A stretch of DNA of 64,000 nt, taken from assembly GCF_003626635.1 (NCBI RefSeq), contig NZ_RAZT01000007.1:62001-126000 (forward strand). The letters are read 5' to 3'. Positions 1 to 8,909 of this stretch are shown here, piece after piece. The position numbers and the translations under genes were made by a program. The notes beneath the pieces are model-generated. The model had not been told where the DNA came from, did not search any database, and saw only the letters and a program-made list of their open reading frames with translations. The DNA comes from Micromonospora musae. Lineage in GTDB: Bacteria > Actinomycetota > Actinomycetes > Mycobacteriales > Micromonosporaceae. Each line of letters opens with the position of its first letter. Within the stretch, counting starts at the first letter, position 1.

Positions 1-1208
1 GCCGGCTCGACGCCGGCCTTCTCCAGCATCGCGAGGGTGGTCCGGCGCTGCTTCGGCAGCACCAGCGTGGCGACCGCGCCGGACTCACCCGCGCGGGCGG
101 TGCGGCCCGCCCGGTGCAGGTAGTCCTTCGGGTCCTTCGGCGGGTCGACGTGCAGCACCAGGGAGACCCCGTCGACGTGGATGCCGCGGGCGGCCACGTC
201 GGTCGCGACCAGCACGTTCGTCCGACCCTCGCGGAACTCGGCGAGGGTGCGCGTACGCATCCGCTGGGTCTTGCCGCCGTGCAGGCCACCGGCGCGTACG
301 CCCACGGCGGCGAGCTGGCCGACCAGCCGGTCCACCCCGAGCTGGGTACGGGCGAAGACCATGGTCCGGCCCTTGCGGGCGGCGATCGACGCCACCACCG
401 GGAACTTGTCCTGCGGCGGGATGAGCAGCACGTGGTGGTCCATGGTGGAGACCGCGGCGGTCGGCGGGGCGGTGGAGTGGGTGACCGGGTCGGTCATGAA
501 CCGCTTGACCAGCGTGTCCACGTCGCCGTCGAGGGTGGCCGAGAAGAGCAGCCGCTGTCCGCCCGCCGGAGTCTTCGCGAGCAGCTCGGTGACCTCGGGC
601 AGGAAGCCCATGTCGGCCATCTGGTCGGCCTCGTCGAGCACGGTGGTCTCGACGTCGTCGAGCCGGCAGACCCCCCGCTCGATCAGGTCGCCGAGCCGGC
701 CCGGGGTGGCGACGATGATCTCCACCCCGCGACGCAGCGCGTCGATCTGCCGGTCGTACGGCACACCGCCGACAGCGGTCTTGAGGAAGACGCCGACCGC
801 CTTGCCCAGGGGCAGCAGGGCGTCGTTGACCTGCATGGCCAGTTCCCGGGTCGGAACCAGGACGAGGGCGCGCGGGTGCAGCGGCCGGGCCCGGTCCCCG
901 GCGGCGACCCGGGCGAGCAGCGGCAGGCCGAAGGCGAGGGTCTTGCCGGAGCCGGTCTGCCCACGGCCGAGCACGTCCCGGCCGGCGAGCGCGTCCGGGA
1001 CGGTGGCGCGTTGGATCTCGAACGGGGTGGTGATGCCCTGCCGGGCGAGCGCGCGGACCAGCGGCTGAGGCAGACCGAGCGCGGCGAAGTCCGGCACGGC
1101 GGTGGCCGGGGCGGTCTGCTCCGCGGTCTCCTCGCGGCTGGGCTGGTCGTCGACGGGTGGGGCGGTGAAAGCGGACGGAAACGTGCTGGGATCAGCAAAC
1201 GTGGACAA
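1..1208 (-). CDS. DEAD-box ATP-dependent RNA helicase, C-terminus beyond window
   Basis: The gene runs off the left edge, so about 402 residues are visible. Reading the minus strand I see the superfamily 2 motifs in order: Q motif (PFEIQ), Walker A (GQTGSGKT), PTRELA, DEAD within VLDEADQMADMGF, SAT (FSATL), and motif VI HRAGRTARAG near the visible end. This is the full RecA1/RecA2 core of an RNA-unwinding ATPase, typically used for ribosome assembly or cold adaptation. I chose the TTG at 1208 because an AAGG-type RBS sits just upstream and homology begins soon after. The first ~40 residues are acidic and low-complexity. The missing part is the C-terminal tail. Confidence 0.93.
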   Translation of the reverse strand, partial: MSTFADPSTFPSAFTAPPVDDQPSREETAEQTAPATAVPDFAALGLPQPLVRALARQGITTPFEIQRATVPDALAGRDVLGRGQTGSGKTLAFGLPLLARVAAGDRARPLHPRALVLVPTRELAMQVNDALLPLGKAVGVFLKTAVGGVPYDRQIDALRRGVEIIVATPGRLGDLIERGVCRLDDVETTVLDEADQMADMGFLPEVTELLAKTPAGGQRLLFSATLDGDVDTLVKRFMTDPVTHSTAPPTAAVSTMDHHVLLIPPQDKFPVVASIAARKGRTMVFARTQLGVDRLVGQLAAVGVRAGGLHGGKTQRMRTRTLAEFREGRTNVLVATDVAARGIHVDGVSLVLHVDPPKDPKDYLHRAGRTARAGESGAVATLVLPKQRRTTLAMLEKAGVEP

Positions 1209-1467
1209 GAAGTGCCTTTCGAGCGGGGCGCATCTTCGCGATGGCCCGCCGCAGCTCTACGCCGCGCGAATCGCCCGCAAGACCGCCCATGGGGTGCGCA
1301 GTGCGCGCACCGGGTGAATGAACCCAACAAGTGTACGGCGACCACGGCGAGTCGCCACCCGTGCGGAAACCGCAGTGGGCGGACTCACCGTCCGGCCGCC
1401 CCGGCCCGGGCTCATCGATCAGGGGTTCGGCGCACGCCCGTCGCGCACCGGCGGAGAGCCGGGGCGG

Positions 1468-2712
1468 TCAGCTGTTGAGCACGTTGCCGATGAGACCGTC
1501 GACCGCGTCGCCGGCGACCAGTACGACCAGCACGCTGATCAGCACGAGCAGGCCGAGGGCGGTGGCGAGCACCACCACCACGCGGGTGTTGCGGGACCGT
1601 TCGGTCGGGGTCTCCGCCCAGCCCTGGGCCAGGATGTGCCCGGTCAACGAGCCCGAGTTCTCGACCGCGTTGTTCGGCAGCGCGACCGTGGTGAAGCCGG
1701 CGCCCTCGGTGGCGTTGCCGCCGTAGACCGTGCCGGCCAGGTCCGGCCCGCCGTCGTACCGCCCGGCGTGGGTCGTGCCCGTACCGCCGCTTCCCGGGGC
1801 GCGGCCGGTGCGACTGCCCGAGCCGGGCTGCGCCGGAGCCGGTGTGGCGGACGTCGTCGGCCACGAGGTCGACGGGGGCGGGGGGAACGGCGGTGCCGGC
1901 GTGGGGCCGGGTGGCGGCGGTGGCGGAGGGACGGGCGGCCCCGGCGGCGGGGCGGGCGGTCCCGGCACAGGTGGCACCGGTCCGGGCGGCACCGGTCCGG
2001 GCGGCGGCCCGGGGCGCGGCCCCGGGGGGTAGGGGCCCGGCGTCGGCGGGGCCGGCGTCGGCACCGGCGGGTTGGGTGACGGCGGGGTCGGCCCGGGCAG
2101 CGGAGGGGTGGGCGCGGGTGCCGGCTCCGGTTCCGGGATCGGTGGCTTCGGCGGCTGTGCGGGCTGGGGCGGCTGCGCCGGCGCGGGTGGCTCCGGCTCG
2201 ACCGGTCCGGACCGGTACACCGCCGCTGCGCCGGAGCGGGCCCCGCCGGCGGCCTGCGCCTCCGACGCCGTCACCCGGCCGGTCGCGGGCACGGCGGCAC
2301 TGGCTCGGGCGGCCGCCGACTCGTCGGTCGTGGCCCGCACGGTCGGTACGGCGGCGCTGGCCCGGGCGGCCGGCGCCGCGTCGGCGGTGGCCCGGGTCGG
2401 CTCCGGGACGGTGGCGTCGGCCCGGGCGGTCTCGCCCGAGCTGTCCCGCTGGCTTGGCAGCTCCCCGGCCGGGCCGGAGGGGGTCGCCGTCGGCGTGGCG
2501 GAGCTCGTCGCCCGGTAGGTCGTGCCGGGGCCCGGGTTCGCCACCGGCGTTCCGCCCGAGGTCGGCGCGGCAGCACCGGCGACGCTGGCCCGCGCCCGAA
2601 CCGGGCTCGCCACAGGAGCGGAGTCGCGCTGCTCACCCGGCGGGCTGCCGGCCCGGTCGACGGGCGCTGTCTCGGGCTCCGCCACCTCCGCCGGATCGTT
2701 CTGCTCGGCCAT
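1468..2712 (-). CDS. Proline-rich C-terminally membrane-anchored protein
   Basis: This 414-residue protein has no recognised catalytic domain. The N-terminal half is Ala/Thr/Ser/Pro-rich with an imperfect duplication around ARASAAVP. The middle (about residues 170-310) is almost pure Pro/Gly/Ala with PPGP and PEPAP runs. One hydrophobic helix (VVVVLATALGLLVLISVLVVLV) lies about 15 residues from the C-terminus, so the long disordered part would sit on one side of the membrane. Start 2712 is preferred to in-frame ATGs further upstream because GGAGGGGCGGAG lies directly before it. Gene-like codon bias and the clean membrane helix argue that it is real rather than a GC-rich shadow. Function unknown; a wall-spanning or cytoskeletal linker is speculation. 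Confidence 0.7.
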   Translation of the reverse strand: MAEQNDPAEVAEPETAPVDRAGSPPGEQRDSAPVASPVRARASVAGAAAPTSGGTPVANPGPGTTYRATSSATPTATPSGPAGELPSQRDSSGETARADATVPEPTRATADAAPAARASAAVPTVRATTDESAAARASAAVPATGRVTASEAQAAGGARSGAAAVYRSGPVEPEPPAPAQPPQPAQPPKPPIPEPEPAPAPTPPLPGPTPPSPNPPVPTPAPPTPGPYPPGPRPGPPPGPVPPGPVPPVPGPPAPPPGPPVPPPPPPPGPTPAPPFPPPPSTSWPTTSATPAPAQPGSGSRTGRAPGSGGTGTTHAGRYDGGPDLAGTVYGGNATEGAGFTTVALPNNAVENSGSLTGHILAQGWAETPTERSRNTRVVVVLATALGLLVLISVLVVLVAGDAVDGLIGNVLNS

Positions 2713-2827
2713 CTCCGCCCCTCCGCCCCCACGCCTGCGCACCCGCACCCGGCCGGGACCGGGTTTCTGGGTGTCACGGTGCCACATCACACCCGGGTGG
2801 GACACCCGGAGTCCGGGCTTGCGGTTC

Positions 2828-2876
2828 AGAGACTGTCGAGAAACCCTGCTCGCCCCGGGGTTTCCCGACAGTCTCT
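2828..2876 (-). terminator. Hairpin terminator of the NlpC/P60 gene
   Basis: Arms 2828-2846 and 2858-2876 pair over 19 positions with one mismatch around an 11-nt loop. The stem reaches into the last bases of the NlpC/P60 stop codon on the minus strand. No U-tract follows, which is normal for actinobacterial terminators. Confidence 0.75.
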
Positions 2877-4423
2877 CAGCCGATGCTGCTCGGGCTCTTC
2901 GAACCGCTCGCGGACGGGCTGCCGCTCGTCTCCGAGCTGCGGCTGGGTGAGGGGGAGTTCGAGGCCGAGGAGCTCGGCGTCGGACTGGTGGACGGTGTGG
3001 TATCCGGCGTCTCGCTCGGGCTCGGGTCCGTGGAGGGCGTCGGGCTCGTCGTGGGCGAACCGGTGGGCGTCGGCGTCGTGGACCCGGTCGGCGTCGGCGA
3101 GCCGGTCGGCTTGGGTGAGCCGGTGGGCTTTGGCGAACCGGTGGGCTTCGGCGTGGTCGACGGGGTGGGCGTCGGCGTCGTCGGCGGCCGGGGGGTCGTC
3201 GGGGGAGTCGGCACAGCGCCGATCACCCGGGTCGCCGCGTAGAGCCGGGACCAGGAGACCGTGGAGATCTTGACGACGTCGCCGGTGGTCGGCGCCTGCA
3301 CCATCTTGCCGTTGCCGATGTACATCGCGACGTGGTGGATCGTCGTCCAGCTGCTGCCGGAGGCGAAGAAGAGCAGGTCGCCCGGGAGCAGCGCGTTGCG
3401 CGACACAGTGCGGCCGCGGGTCGCGTAGTACTGGTCGCGGGAGACGCGGGGCAGGTCGAAGTAGTCGGCGCCCTTCGACCGGTACGCCGCCCACATCAGA
3501 CCCGAGCAGTCGAACCGGTCCGGTCCCTCCGCGGCCCAGACGTACGGGTCGCCGAGCTGGGCGAGCGCGTAGCGCACGGCGGCCAGGGCGCGCGGGTGGG
3601 CGGTCAGCCCGTTGGCGCTCTGGCCGTCCAGGTACTGGGCGCCGAGCTGCTGCTCGCTCGCCTCCTGCTGGCGTTCGAGCTGGAGGAGCTGCGCCTCGTT
3701 GTTCTTGCGCAGCGTGAGGAGCTTCGTCTCGGCGGTGCGCAGGGCCGTCTCGCCGGTGCTGAACTCCGTGGCCACGCCGCGCAGCTGCGCCTCGGCCGTC
3801 GTGTAGGCCTGGTAGGCCGCCTGCTCGGCGGCCTGCGCCCGGGCCAGCTCACCGGTCGCCGCGGTGGTCGAGCCCTCGACCTTCTCGCCGCGGGTGATCC
3901 GCTGGAGCCGGCTCAGCCCGTCGAGCTCCTCGGCGAACTCGGCGGACGGCAGCGCCGCGGCGGCCTTGAACGCGTCGGCGGCCGCCTGGTCGGCGGTCAC
4001 CTGCGCCTGGGCCAGTGCGTCGCGGGCGAGCTTCAGCTCCCGGTCGGCGGTGGTGAGCTGCGTCTGCGCTTCGGTGCGTTTCTGTCGTACTTGGAGCAGG
4101 TTCTCGCCGAGCGTGCCGACCTGGGTCTCGGCGGCGTAGATCTGACTGGCCAACGGGCCGTTGCCGAGGTTGCCGCCCGGTACGCCGGTCGTCGGGGGAG
4201 TCGTGCCGGACGTGCCCGGAGGCAGTTGAAGGGTGCCGGTGACGGTGGGGCGGGCCCCGGAGTCCGGCACGGCGGCGGGCGGTGCGGGGTCGGCGTAGAC
4301 CGGGGTGGCCAGCACCGCGGCGGCTATCGCGCCCAGTAGCGCGGCCCAGAGCCGTGGCCGCAGTACCGGCGAGACCACCGGGCTCCGTCGCCGTCGCCGT
4401 CGCCCATGCCCGCTGTCGACCAT
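2876..4423 (-). CDS. Secreted NlpC/P60 peptidoglycan endopeptidase with coiled coil
   Basis: A RipA-type hydrolase expected to cut peptide stems of peptidoglycan outside the cell. From the N-terminus: an Arg-rich stretch and signal peptide (LLGAIAAAVLATPVYA), a Pro/Thr linker, a long Gln/Glu/Ala coiled coil (about residues 85-265), then the NlpC/P60 domain (about 280-395). The domain carries the catalytic Cys in FDCSGLMWAAY and His in TIHHVAMYIGNG. The last ~125 residues are a Thr/Pro/Ser tail with PTGSPKPTGS repeats, likely wall-spanning. Start 4423 (MVDSG) is chosen for the GGGGAG at proper spacing; an ATG nine codons upstream at 4450 is possible. I looked for the c-di-AMP riboswitch often found before such genes and did not recognise one. 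Confidence 0.9.
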   Translation of the reverse strand: MVDSGHGRRRRRRSPVVSPVLRPRLWAALLGAIAAAVLATPVYADPAPPAAVPDSGARPTVTGTLQLPPGTSGTTPPTTGVPGGNLGNGPLASQIYAAETQVGTLGENLLQVRQKRTEAQTQLTTADRELKLARDALAQAQVTADQAAADAFKAAAALPSAEFAEELDGLSRLQRITRGEKVEGSTTAATGELARAQAAEQAAYQAYTTAEAQLRGVATEFSTGETALRTAETKLLTLRKNNEAQLLQLERQQEASEQQLGAQYLDGQSANGLTAHPRALAAVRYALAQLGDPYVWAAEGPDRFDCSGLMWAAYRSKGADYFDLPRVSRDQYYATRGRTVSRNALLPGDLLFFASGSSWTTIHHVAMYIGNGKMVQAPTTGDVVKISTVSWSRLYAATRVIGAVPTPPTTPRPPTTPTPTPSTTPKPTGSPKPTGSPKPTGSPTPTGSTTPTPTGSPTTSPTPSTDPSPSETPDTTPSTSPTPSSSASNSPSPSRSSETSGSPSASGSKSPSSIG

Positions 4424-4754
4424 GCCGCTCCCCATCTGCCGTGCAGTCACCGCGCCGGGGTAGGCGCGGCCGTGGGGACGCTACCAGTGGACCCTGGGCG
4501 GCCGTGGCCGCGCGTTGTCCACGCCCCGGAGCCTCCTCCCGCGGCCACGATGGACCGATCGGGGTGAGCAAGGGTGCGGTGTGTCCCTCCCCACCCTGTC
4601 TTACCTCAGTCGGCGCAGCCTTGTCGATGTGTGGTCGGGTTACGGATGGCTGAGAATGCGGTTAACCGGTCGTCCTGCTCGTGACCGTGCCGGCGGAGTC
4701 GTCGGCCGCCCGACGTACGCTCGATCGGGATCGCGGGTGTGGAAGGGACGTGCC
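4424..4754. promoter_or_regulatory. Divergent intergenic region between the NlpC gene and mqnE
   Basis: About 330 bases with promoters expected for both flanking genes. For mqnE, a TANNNT-type -10 (TACGCT, 4716-4721) lies about 33 nt before the start, followed by a GGAAGGGA ribosome site. A GGTTAACC palindrome lies near 4660. No RNA gene or conserved riboswitch core was recognised. Confidence 0.4.
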
Positions 4755-5924
4755 ATGGACGCCGGACTCAAGCGTGAGCTCGAGGCGAAGGTCTACGCCG
4801 GGGAGCGGCTGACCCGGGAGGACGGGATCGCGCTCTACGAGAGCGACGACCTCGTCTGGCTCGGGCGGCTGGCGCACCACCGGCGTACGGAGCTCAACGG
4901 CGAGCGGGTGATGTTCAACGTCAACCGGCACCTGAACCTGACCAACGTCTGCTCCGCGTCGTGCGCGTACTGCTCGTTCCAGCGCAAGCCGGGCGAGAAG
5001 GACGCCTACACGATGCGTATCGACGAGGCGGTCCGCAAGGCGAAGGAGATGGAGGACGAGCAGCTCACCGAGCTGCACATCGTCAACGGCCTGCACCCGA
5101 CGCTGCCGTGGCGCTACTACCCGAAGGTGCTGCGCGAGCTGAAGGCGGCGCTGCCGAACGTCAAGCTCAAGTGCTTCACCGCGACCGAGGTGCAGTGGTT
5201 CGAGAAGATCAGCGGGTTGAGCGCCGACGCGATCCTCGACGAGCTGATGGACGCCGGCCTGGAGTCGCTGACCGGTGGTGGTGCGGAGATCTTCGACTGG
5301 GAGGTCCGGCAGCACATCGTCGACCACGAGTGTCACTGGGAGGACTGGTCCCGGATCCACGCGCTGGCCCACCGCAAGGGCATGAAGACGCCGGCCACGA
5401 TGCTCTACGGCCACATCGAGGAGCCGCGGCACCGGGTCGACCACGTACTGCGGCTGCGGGAGCTCCAGGACGAGACCGGGGGCTTCGCGGTCTTCATTCC
5501 GCTGCGCTACCAGCACGACTTCGTCGACTCGGCGGACGGCAAGATCCGTAACCGCATCCAGGCGCGTACGACGATGGCCTCGCCGGCCGAGTCGCTGAAG
5601 ACGTTCGCGGTCTCCCGGCTGCTCTTCGACAACGTGCCGCATGTCAAGTGCTTCTGGGTGATGCACGGCCTCTCGGTAGCCCAGCTCTCCCTGAACTTCG
5701 GCGTGGACGACCTGGACGGGTCGGTCGTCGAATACAAGATCACGCACGACGCGGACTCGTACGGCACCCCGAACACCATGCACCGGGAGGATCTGCTCAA
5801 CCTGATCTGGGAGGCGGGTTTCCGCCCCGTCGAACGGGACACCCGGTACAACGTGGTACGCGAGTACGACCCCGCGCCGACGCTGGCGGAGCGCCGTGCC
5901 GAGCCGCAGCAGGTGTGGGCCTGA
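4755..5924 (+). CDS. mqnE: Aminofutalosine synthase (radical SAM)
   Basis: MqnE joins 3-(1-carboxyvinyloxy)benzoate (made by MqnA) to SAM-derived adenosine by radical chemistry, giving aminodeoxyfutalosine, the second step of the futalosine menaquinone route. The 389-residue protein has the radical SAM cysteines C66, C70 and C73 (CxxxCxxC) and the family signatures HIVNGLHP and YGHIEEPRHR. It differs from the paralogue MqnC at 30300. The ATG is preceded by GGAAGGGA; an upstream in-frame extension lacks coding character. The gene stands at the head of a short run with two or three small membrane-protein genes. mqnA and mqnC are in this window; other pathway genes (mqnB, mqnD) are not. Confidence 0.95.
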   Translation: MDAGLKRELEAKVYAGERLTREDGIALYESDDLVWLGRLAHHRRTELNGERVMFNVNRHLNLTNVCSASCAYCSFQRKPGEKDAYTMRIDEAVRKAKEMEDEQLTELHIVNGLHPTLPWRYYPKVLRELKAALPNVKLKCFTATEVQWFEKISGLSADAILDELMDAGLESLTGGGAEIFDWEVRQHIVDHECHWEDWSRIHALAHRKGMKTPATMLYGHIEEPRHRVDHVLRLRELQDETGGFAVFIPLRYQHDFVDSADGKIRNRIQARTTMASPAESLKTFAVSRLLFDNVPHVKCFWVMHGLSVAQLSLNFGVDDLDGSVVEYKITHDADSYGTPNTMHREDLLNLIWEAGFRPVERDTRYNVVREYDPAPTLAERRAEPQQVWA

Positions 5925-5948
5925 GCGGCCACGTACTCTCGTAGGGCG

Positions 5949-6371
5949 ATGACGGAGCAGCAGAGCAGTTTTCCTCGGCGGGACGCCGACGGGCGGATAC
6001 GTTTCCTCGGCGATCTGCTCGGGATCAGCCTGGCCGGCTGGGTGATCGGGGTGCTCACCCTGGTGCTCTTCGACTGGGCGTTCGCCACGTTCGGGGCGGG
6101 TGGCTTCGGGCGGGCCAACGGGTGGCTGTCGATCATCCTTCCGGTCTGGCTCTTCTGGGAGGACTTCCGCGCCTGGGAGTTCGGCGCGGCCCGGGTGGTG
6201 GCGGGAGTCTTCGCCGCCGCCGTCGGGGTGGTCGTCGGGCTGCTGGTGGCCGGTCTGGCCGCGGGCCTGCCGGGGCTGCTCTCCGGCGCGCTGGCGGCGG
6301 CCGCCTTCACCGTGGTGTACGCCGTGGTGTGGTTCACCGGCGTCCGCTGGCTGGCCCGTCGGACGGGCTGA
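5949..6371 (+). CDS. Small four-helix membrane protein, unknown function
   Basis: The 140-residue protein has about four hydrophobic segments (LGISLAGWVIGVLTLVLFDW; WLSIILPVWLFW; VVAGVFAAAVGVVVGLLVAGLAAGL; AAFTVVYAVVWFTGVRW) and a charged N-terminus. It begins 24 nt after the mqnE stop. A TANNNT box (TACTCT, 5934-5939) ends nine bases before the ATG, so it may have its own promoter and a near-leaderless start. The position next to mqnE suggests co-expression, but nothing in the sequence gives a function. Confidence 0.75.
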   Translation: MTEQQSSFPRRDADGRIRFLGDLLGISLAGWVIGVLTLVLFDWAFATFGAGGFGRANGWLSIILPVWLFWEDFRAWEFGAARVVAGVFAAAVGVVVGLLVAGLAAGLPGLLSGALAAAAFTVVYAVVWFTGVRWLARRTG

Positions 6372-6435
6372 ACCGCCCCCCGCGGGCTGAGGCGTTCGCC
6401 GGACCGACCGGCGGAGCGAGAACGGAGTGGTGCAG

Positions 6436-6720
6436 GTGAGCGCGGCGGTCAAGTACACGCTGGGGCGGCTCGGGTTGTTCGTCGTCGTGCTGGCGGCCCT
6501 CTGGCTGGTCGACATCAACGTCTTCCTGAAGCTGATGCTGGCGTTGGTCTTCTCCGCGGCGCTCTCGTTCTTCCTGCTCAAGGGCTGGCGGGACGAGATG
6601 GCCGAGGAGATGGCCGGCGCGTCGCAGCGTCGCCGGGCGGAGAAGGAGCGCCTGCGCTCCGCGCTGGCGGGCGAGGACGAGCCGAACGAGGGCGAGCGGC
6701 AGGAGGGCCAGCCTCGGTAG
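6436..6720 (+). CDS. DUF4229-type small membrane protein
   Basis: About 94 residues: two hydrophobic helices (LGRLGLFVVVLAALWLV and FLKLMLALVFSAALSFFLL), then a strongly charged Arg/Glu cytoplasmic tail (EEMAGASQRRRAEKERLRS). This matches the actinobacterial DUF4229 pattern as I know it. GTG codons at 6427, 6430 and 6436 are all in frame; 6436 is preferred because GGAG lies eight bases upstream. It sits in the same direction as mqnE and the preceding membrane gene. Role unknown. Confidence 0.75.
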   Translation: MSAAVKYTLGRLGLFVVVLAALWLVDINVFLKLMLALVFSAALSFFLLKGWRDEMAEEMAGASQRRRAEKERLRSALAGEDEPNEGERQEGQPR

Positions 6721-6798
6721 CGGGGCTGCTCGTGTCGGGCGGGGCCGGCGGAAAAACGGGTCATCGCGACCGGGACCGCCCCGCTAGGGTCTGCCGCC

Positions 6799-7281
6799 GT
6801 GGGAATTTCCAGCAAGATCAGTGACTGGCGGGCCAAGTTCTTCCTCTGGGTCGGCCTCCCGATCATCGCCGTCATCGGGTTCGTGGCGGGCACCGGTGAC
6901 CTCGTGCCGGCGTGGCAGGCGCACGGCGGTGGGGGCACCTCCGGCAGTTTCACCGCGGAGCGCCAGGAGTGCTCCCGGCGTAGCTGCACCTGGTACGGCG
7001 ACTTCACGACCGACGCGGGCGCGACGCGCACCGACGTGATCCTCTATGACGCGCCGGACGGGCTCTCGGCAGGTGAGACCGCTCCGGCCCGGGACACGGG
7101 CGCGGGTGACGGCGTCTTCTCCACCAGCGGCGGCTCCACCTGGCTGCTCGTCACCGGGCTCACCCTCGCCGGGCTGGTGGCCGCGGTGGCCTGGGTGATC
7201 GTCATCCTGCGGGAGGTCCGTCGGCGCCGCGAGCGGAGGGCGACGGACGAGGCCTTCCTCGCCGCCACCGGGCTGAACTGA
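6799..7281 (+). CDS. Two-helix membrane protein with extracellular Cys-containing loop
   Basis: The 160-residue protein has a helix near the N-terminus (FFLWVGLPIIAVIGFVAG), a ~95-residue loop and a second helix (WLLVTGLTLAGLVAAVAWVIVIL) followed by a basic tail. The loop holds a close pair of cysteines (ECSRRSCTWYGDF), which could form a disulfide if extracytoplasmic. The GTG start follows a TAGGGT -10 box (6785-6790) by eight bases and has no RBS, so the mRNA is probably leaderless. It converges with the C39-like peptidase gene at a shared hairpin. Not recognised further. Confidence 0.7.
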   Translation: MGISSKISDWRAKFFLWVGLPIIAVIGFVAGTGDLVPAWQAHGGGGTSGSFTAERQECSRRSCTWYGDFTTDAGATRTDVILYDAPDGLSAGETAPARDTGAGDGVFSTSGGSTWLLVTGLTLAGLVAAVAWVIVILREVRRRRERRATDEAFLAATGLN

Positions 7282-7291
7282 ACGTAACGGT

Positions 7292-7327
7292 GAGCCCGGC
7301 ACGGTCGACTGCGACCGCGCCGGGCTC
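7292..7327. terminator. Bidirectional terminator
   Basis: The 9-bp outer arms GAGCCCGGC (7292-7300) and GCCGGGCTC (7319-7327) enclose an inner CGGTCG/CGACCG pairing. It lies between two convergent genes, so it probably serves both. Confidence 0.8.
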
Positions 7328-7335
7328 GCTCGTTC

Positions 7336-8697
7336 TCACCAGTTGGTCGAGCCGGGCACCCGTGGCCAGGGCTTGTTGACCGGCTTGATCAGGTACGCGA
7401 CGCCGCCGGAGCCGCCGGAGACGCCGCCGCTCGCGTTGATCCGCTTGGTGCGCAGCCAGATCTGCTCGAACTGCTCCCGCTGGTAGACGTTGCGCACCAC
7501 GTCGTTGCTGGACGAGGCGGGGTCGTTGACGATCACGTCCCCGTCCGCGGTGAAGCCGACCACCACGAAGAGGTGACCGGAGGTGCCGTAGTTCGCCCCG
7601 TCCAGCTCGCTGGCGAGGAAGGACTGGCTGGTCACGACCGGGATGCCGGCGGCGATGAAGCGCTCCACCTCGTCCAGGGAGTGCAGTCGGGTGACCCGAC
7701 CCTCCAGGCCCGGGAAGCTGGCGGCGTACGCGGTGTTGAACGGCCAGTTGCCCGCGCCGTCGTACGCGTAGTCGTAGGTCATCCGGGCCGCGTGGTTGAC
7801 CGTCGGATCCGGGTAGGTCGGGTCGACCCAGGCGGTGTCCGCCGCGGAGGGCTGCCGTCCCCAGTACTCGACTACCATCTCGGTCGAGGTGGGGGAGCAC
7901 CAGGCCTCGCCGCCGCCGTCGTACTCGGGGTAGTGCCCGGAGTGCACGTTCTGCGAGTAGCGGGGCACCGGCAGCTCGACGCCCCAGGCGATGTGCCCGG
8001 CGCTCGGCGTGACGGTGAACCGGTCCGGCACGTTCGAGCTCATCGCGCCGAGCATGTGCACCACCGGAGCGGCGGCCTGCCCGGGCGCCCGGTAGAGGGT
8101 CAGCCGCAGCTGGTACGAGCGCAGCAGCACCCCGGCGGAGGCGTCGTCGATGCTGAACGTGTCGGTCCAGATCGTCGACCACGGGTCGCCCTGGCTGTTG
8201 ACCGTGGTCCGCTTGACGTCCGCGTCCCCGGAGGCCCACCGGCCCATCACGTACCACGGCGTCCTGTCGCCGGTGTTGTACCTGCCCTGGAGCTCGACCT
8301 GGACCCAGGTGCCGGCCGGGGTCTTCGCGTTCCAGGAGGCGACCAGCTCGGTCGCGTCGAAGCCGACCGCGGTGACCGGGGAGGTCCAGGTGCCGTACTC
8401 CCAGCTGCGGGTGACCCCGGTGTGCGGATCGGTGTATTCGGTGGTGCCGGCGGGTCGGGCCAGGGTCAGGCCGGGGCGGGGACCGGGAACCGCCCGGGTG
8501 CCGGAGTGGCTGCCCCGCCGCCAGTCGGGGTAGCGGGACCAGTCGTGGAAGGTGACCTGTTCGTCGTGGTTGACCGGCCGGGTGGCCTGGTGGGCCGCCG
8601 CGGCGGGGGTGGCCGCGTACGCCGGTACGGCGGTGCCGAGGAGGGTGAGCGCGGTGACGCCGGCGAGGGCGGCCACGCTCAGACGTGATCTGGCCAT
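7336..8697 (-). CDS. Secreted C39-like cysteine peptidase family protein
   Basis: The 453-residue exported protein has a Sec signal peptide (LAGVTALTLLGTAVPAYAA). The N-terminal half (about residues 40-245) is a beta-rich domain that may bind a polymer. The C-terminal half is a papain-like Peptidase_C39_2-type domain with the expected Cys in EAWCSPTST (C267), His in TSGHLFVVVGF and Asp in VIVNDPASS. The family cuts peptide bonds, but the substrate is unknown. The gene is divergent from the M14 carboxypeptidase, and both products are secreted, so they may act together in extracellular protein breakdown (inference). Confidence 0.85.
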   Translation of the reverse strand: MARSRLSVAALAGVTALTLLGTAVPAYAATPAAAAHQATRPVNHDEQVTFHDWSRYPDWRRGSHSGTRAVPGPRPGLTLARPAGTTEYTDPHTGVTRSWEYGTWTSPVTAVGFDATELVASWNAKTPAGTWVQVELQGRYNTGDRTPWYVMGRWASGDADVKRTTVNSQGDPWSTIWTDTFSIDDASAGVLLRSYQLRLTLYRAPGQAAAPVVHMLGAMSSNVPDRFTVTPSAGHIAWGVELPVPRYSQNVHSGHYPEYDGGGEAWCSPTSTEMVVEYWGRQPSAADTAWVDPTYPDPTVNHAARMTYDYAYDGAGNWPFNTAYAASFPGLEGRVTRLHSLDEVERFIAAGIPVVTSQSFLASELDGANYGTSGHLFVVVGFTADGDVIVNDPASSSNDVVRNVYQREQFEQIWLRTKRINASGGVSGGSGGVAYLIKPVNKPWPRVPGSTNW

Positions 8698-8828
8698 GGG
8701 TGCTCCGCGGGGGTGTGGTCGGGCATCGTCGCCGGTCAGTGTCCCGCTTGCAGGGAAGTTTCGCCATATCTGGATGGATGGAAAATCATTGCCGGGATGA
8801 TGATCCGCTTGGCATGGAAGAGGCAGTG

Positions 8829-8840
8829 ATCAATATTGAT
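8829..8840. promoter_or_regulatory. AT-rich perfect palindrome between two secreted-protease genes
   Basis: ATCAATATTGAT is a perfect 12-bp palindrome in an unusually AT-rich patch (about 8755-8850) of the 212-bp divergent gap. It lies about 70 bp before the M14 start. It may be an operator controlling one or both protease genes; the regulator is unknown. Confidence 0.35.
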
Positions 8841-8909
8841 ATGACCATGTGACGGGTGGTGGAGTGTGCTCCACCGAGCGGGATCTCCCGCCCTCCGAGG
8901 AGGTTGTCC

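Noticed and set aside
1842-3242. 466-residue plus-strand frame opposite the proline-rich gene and the NlpC tail
   Set aside because: Composition is typical of a shadow frame and it crosses a terminator hairpin and two minus-strand genes.
4424-4754. c-di-AMP (ydaO-type) riboswitch before the NlpC/P60 gene
   Set aside because: Such switches often precede this gene type in actinobacteria, but I found none of the conserved core strings in the leader.
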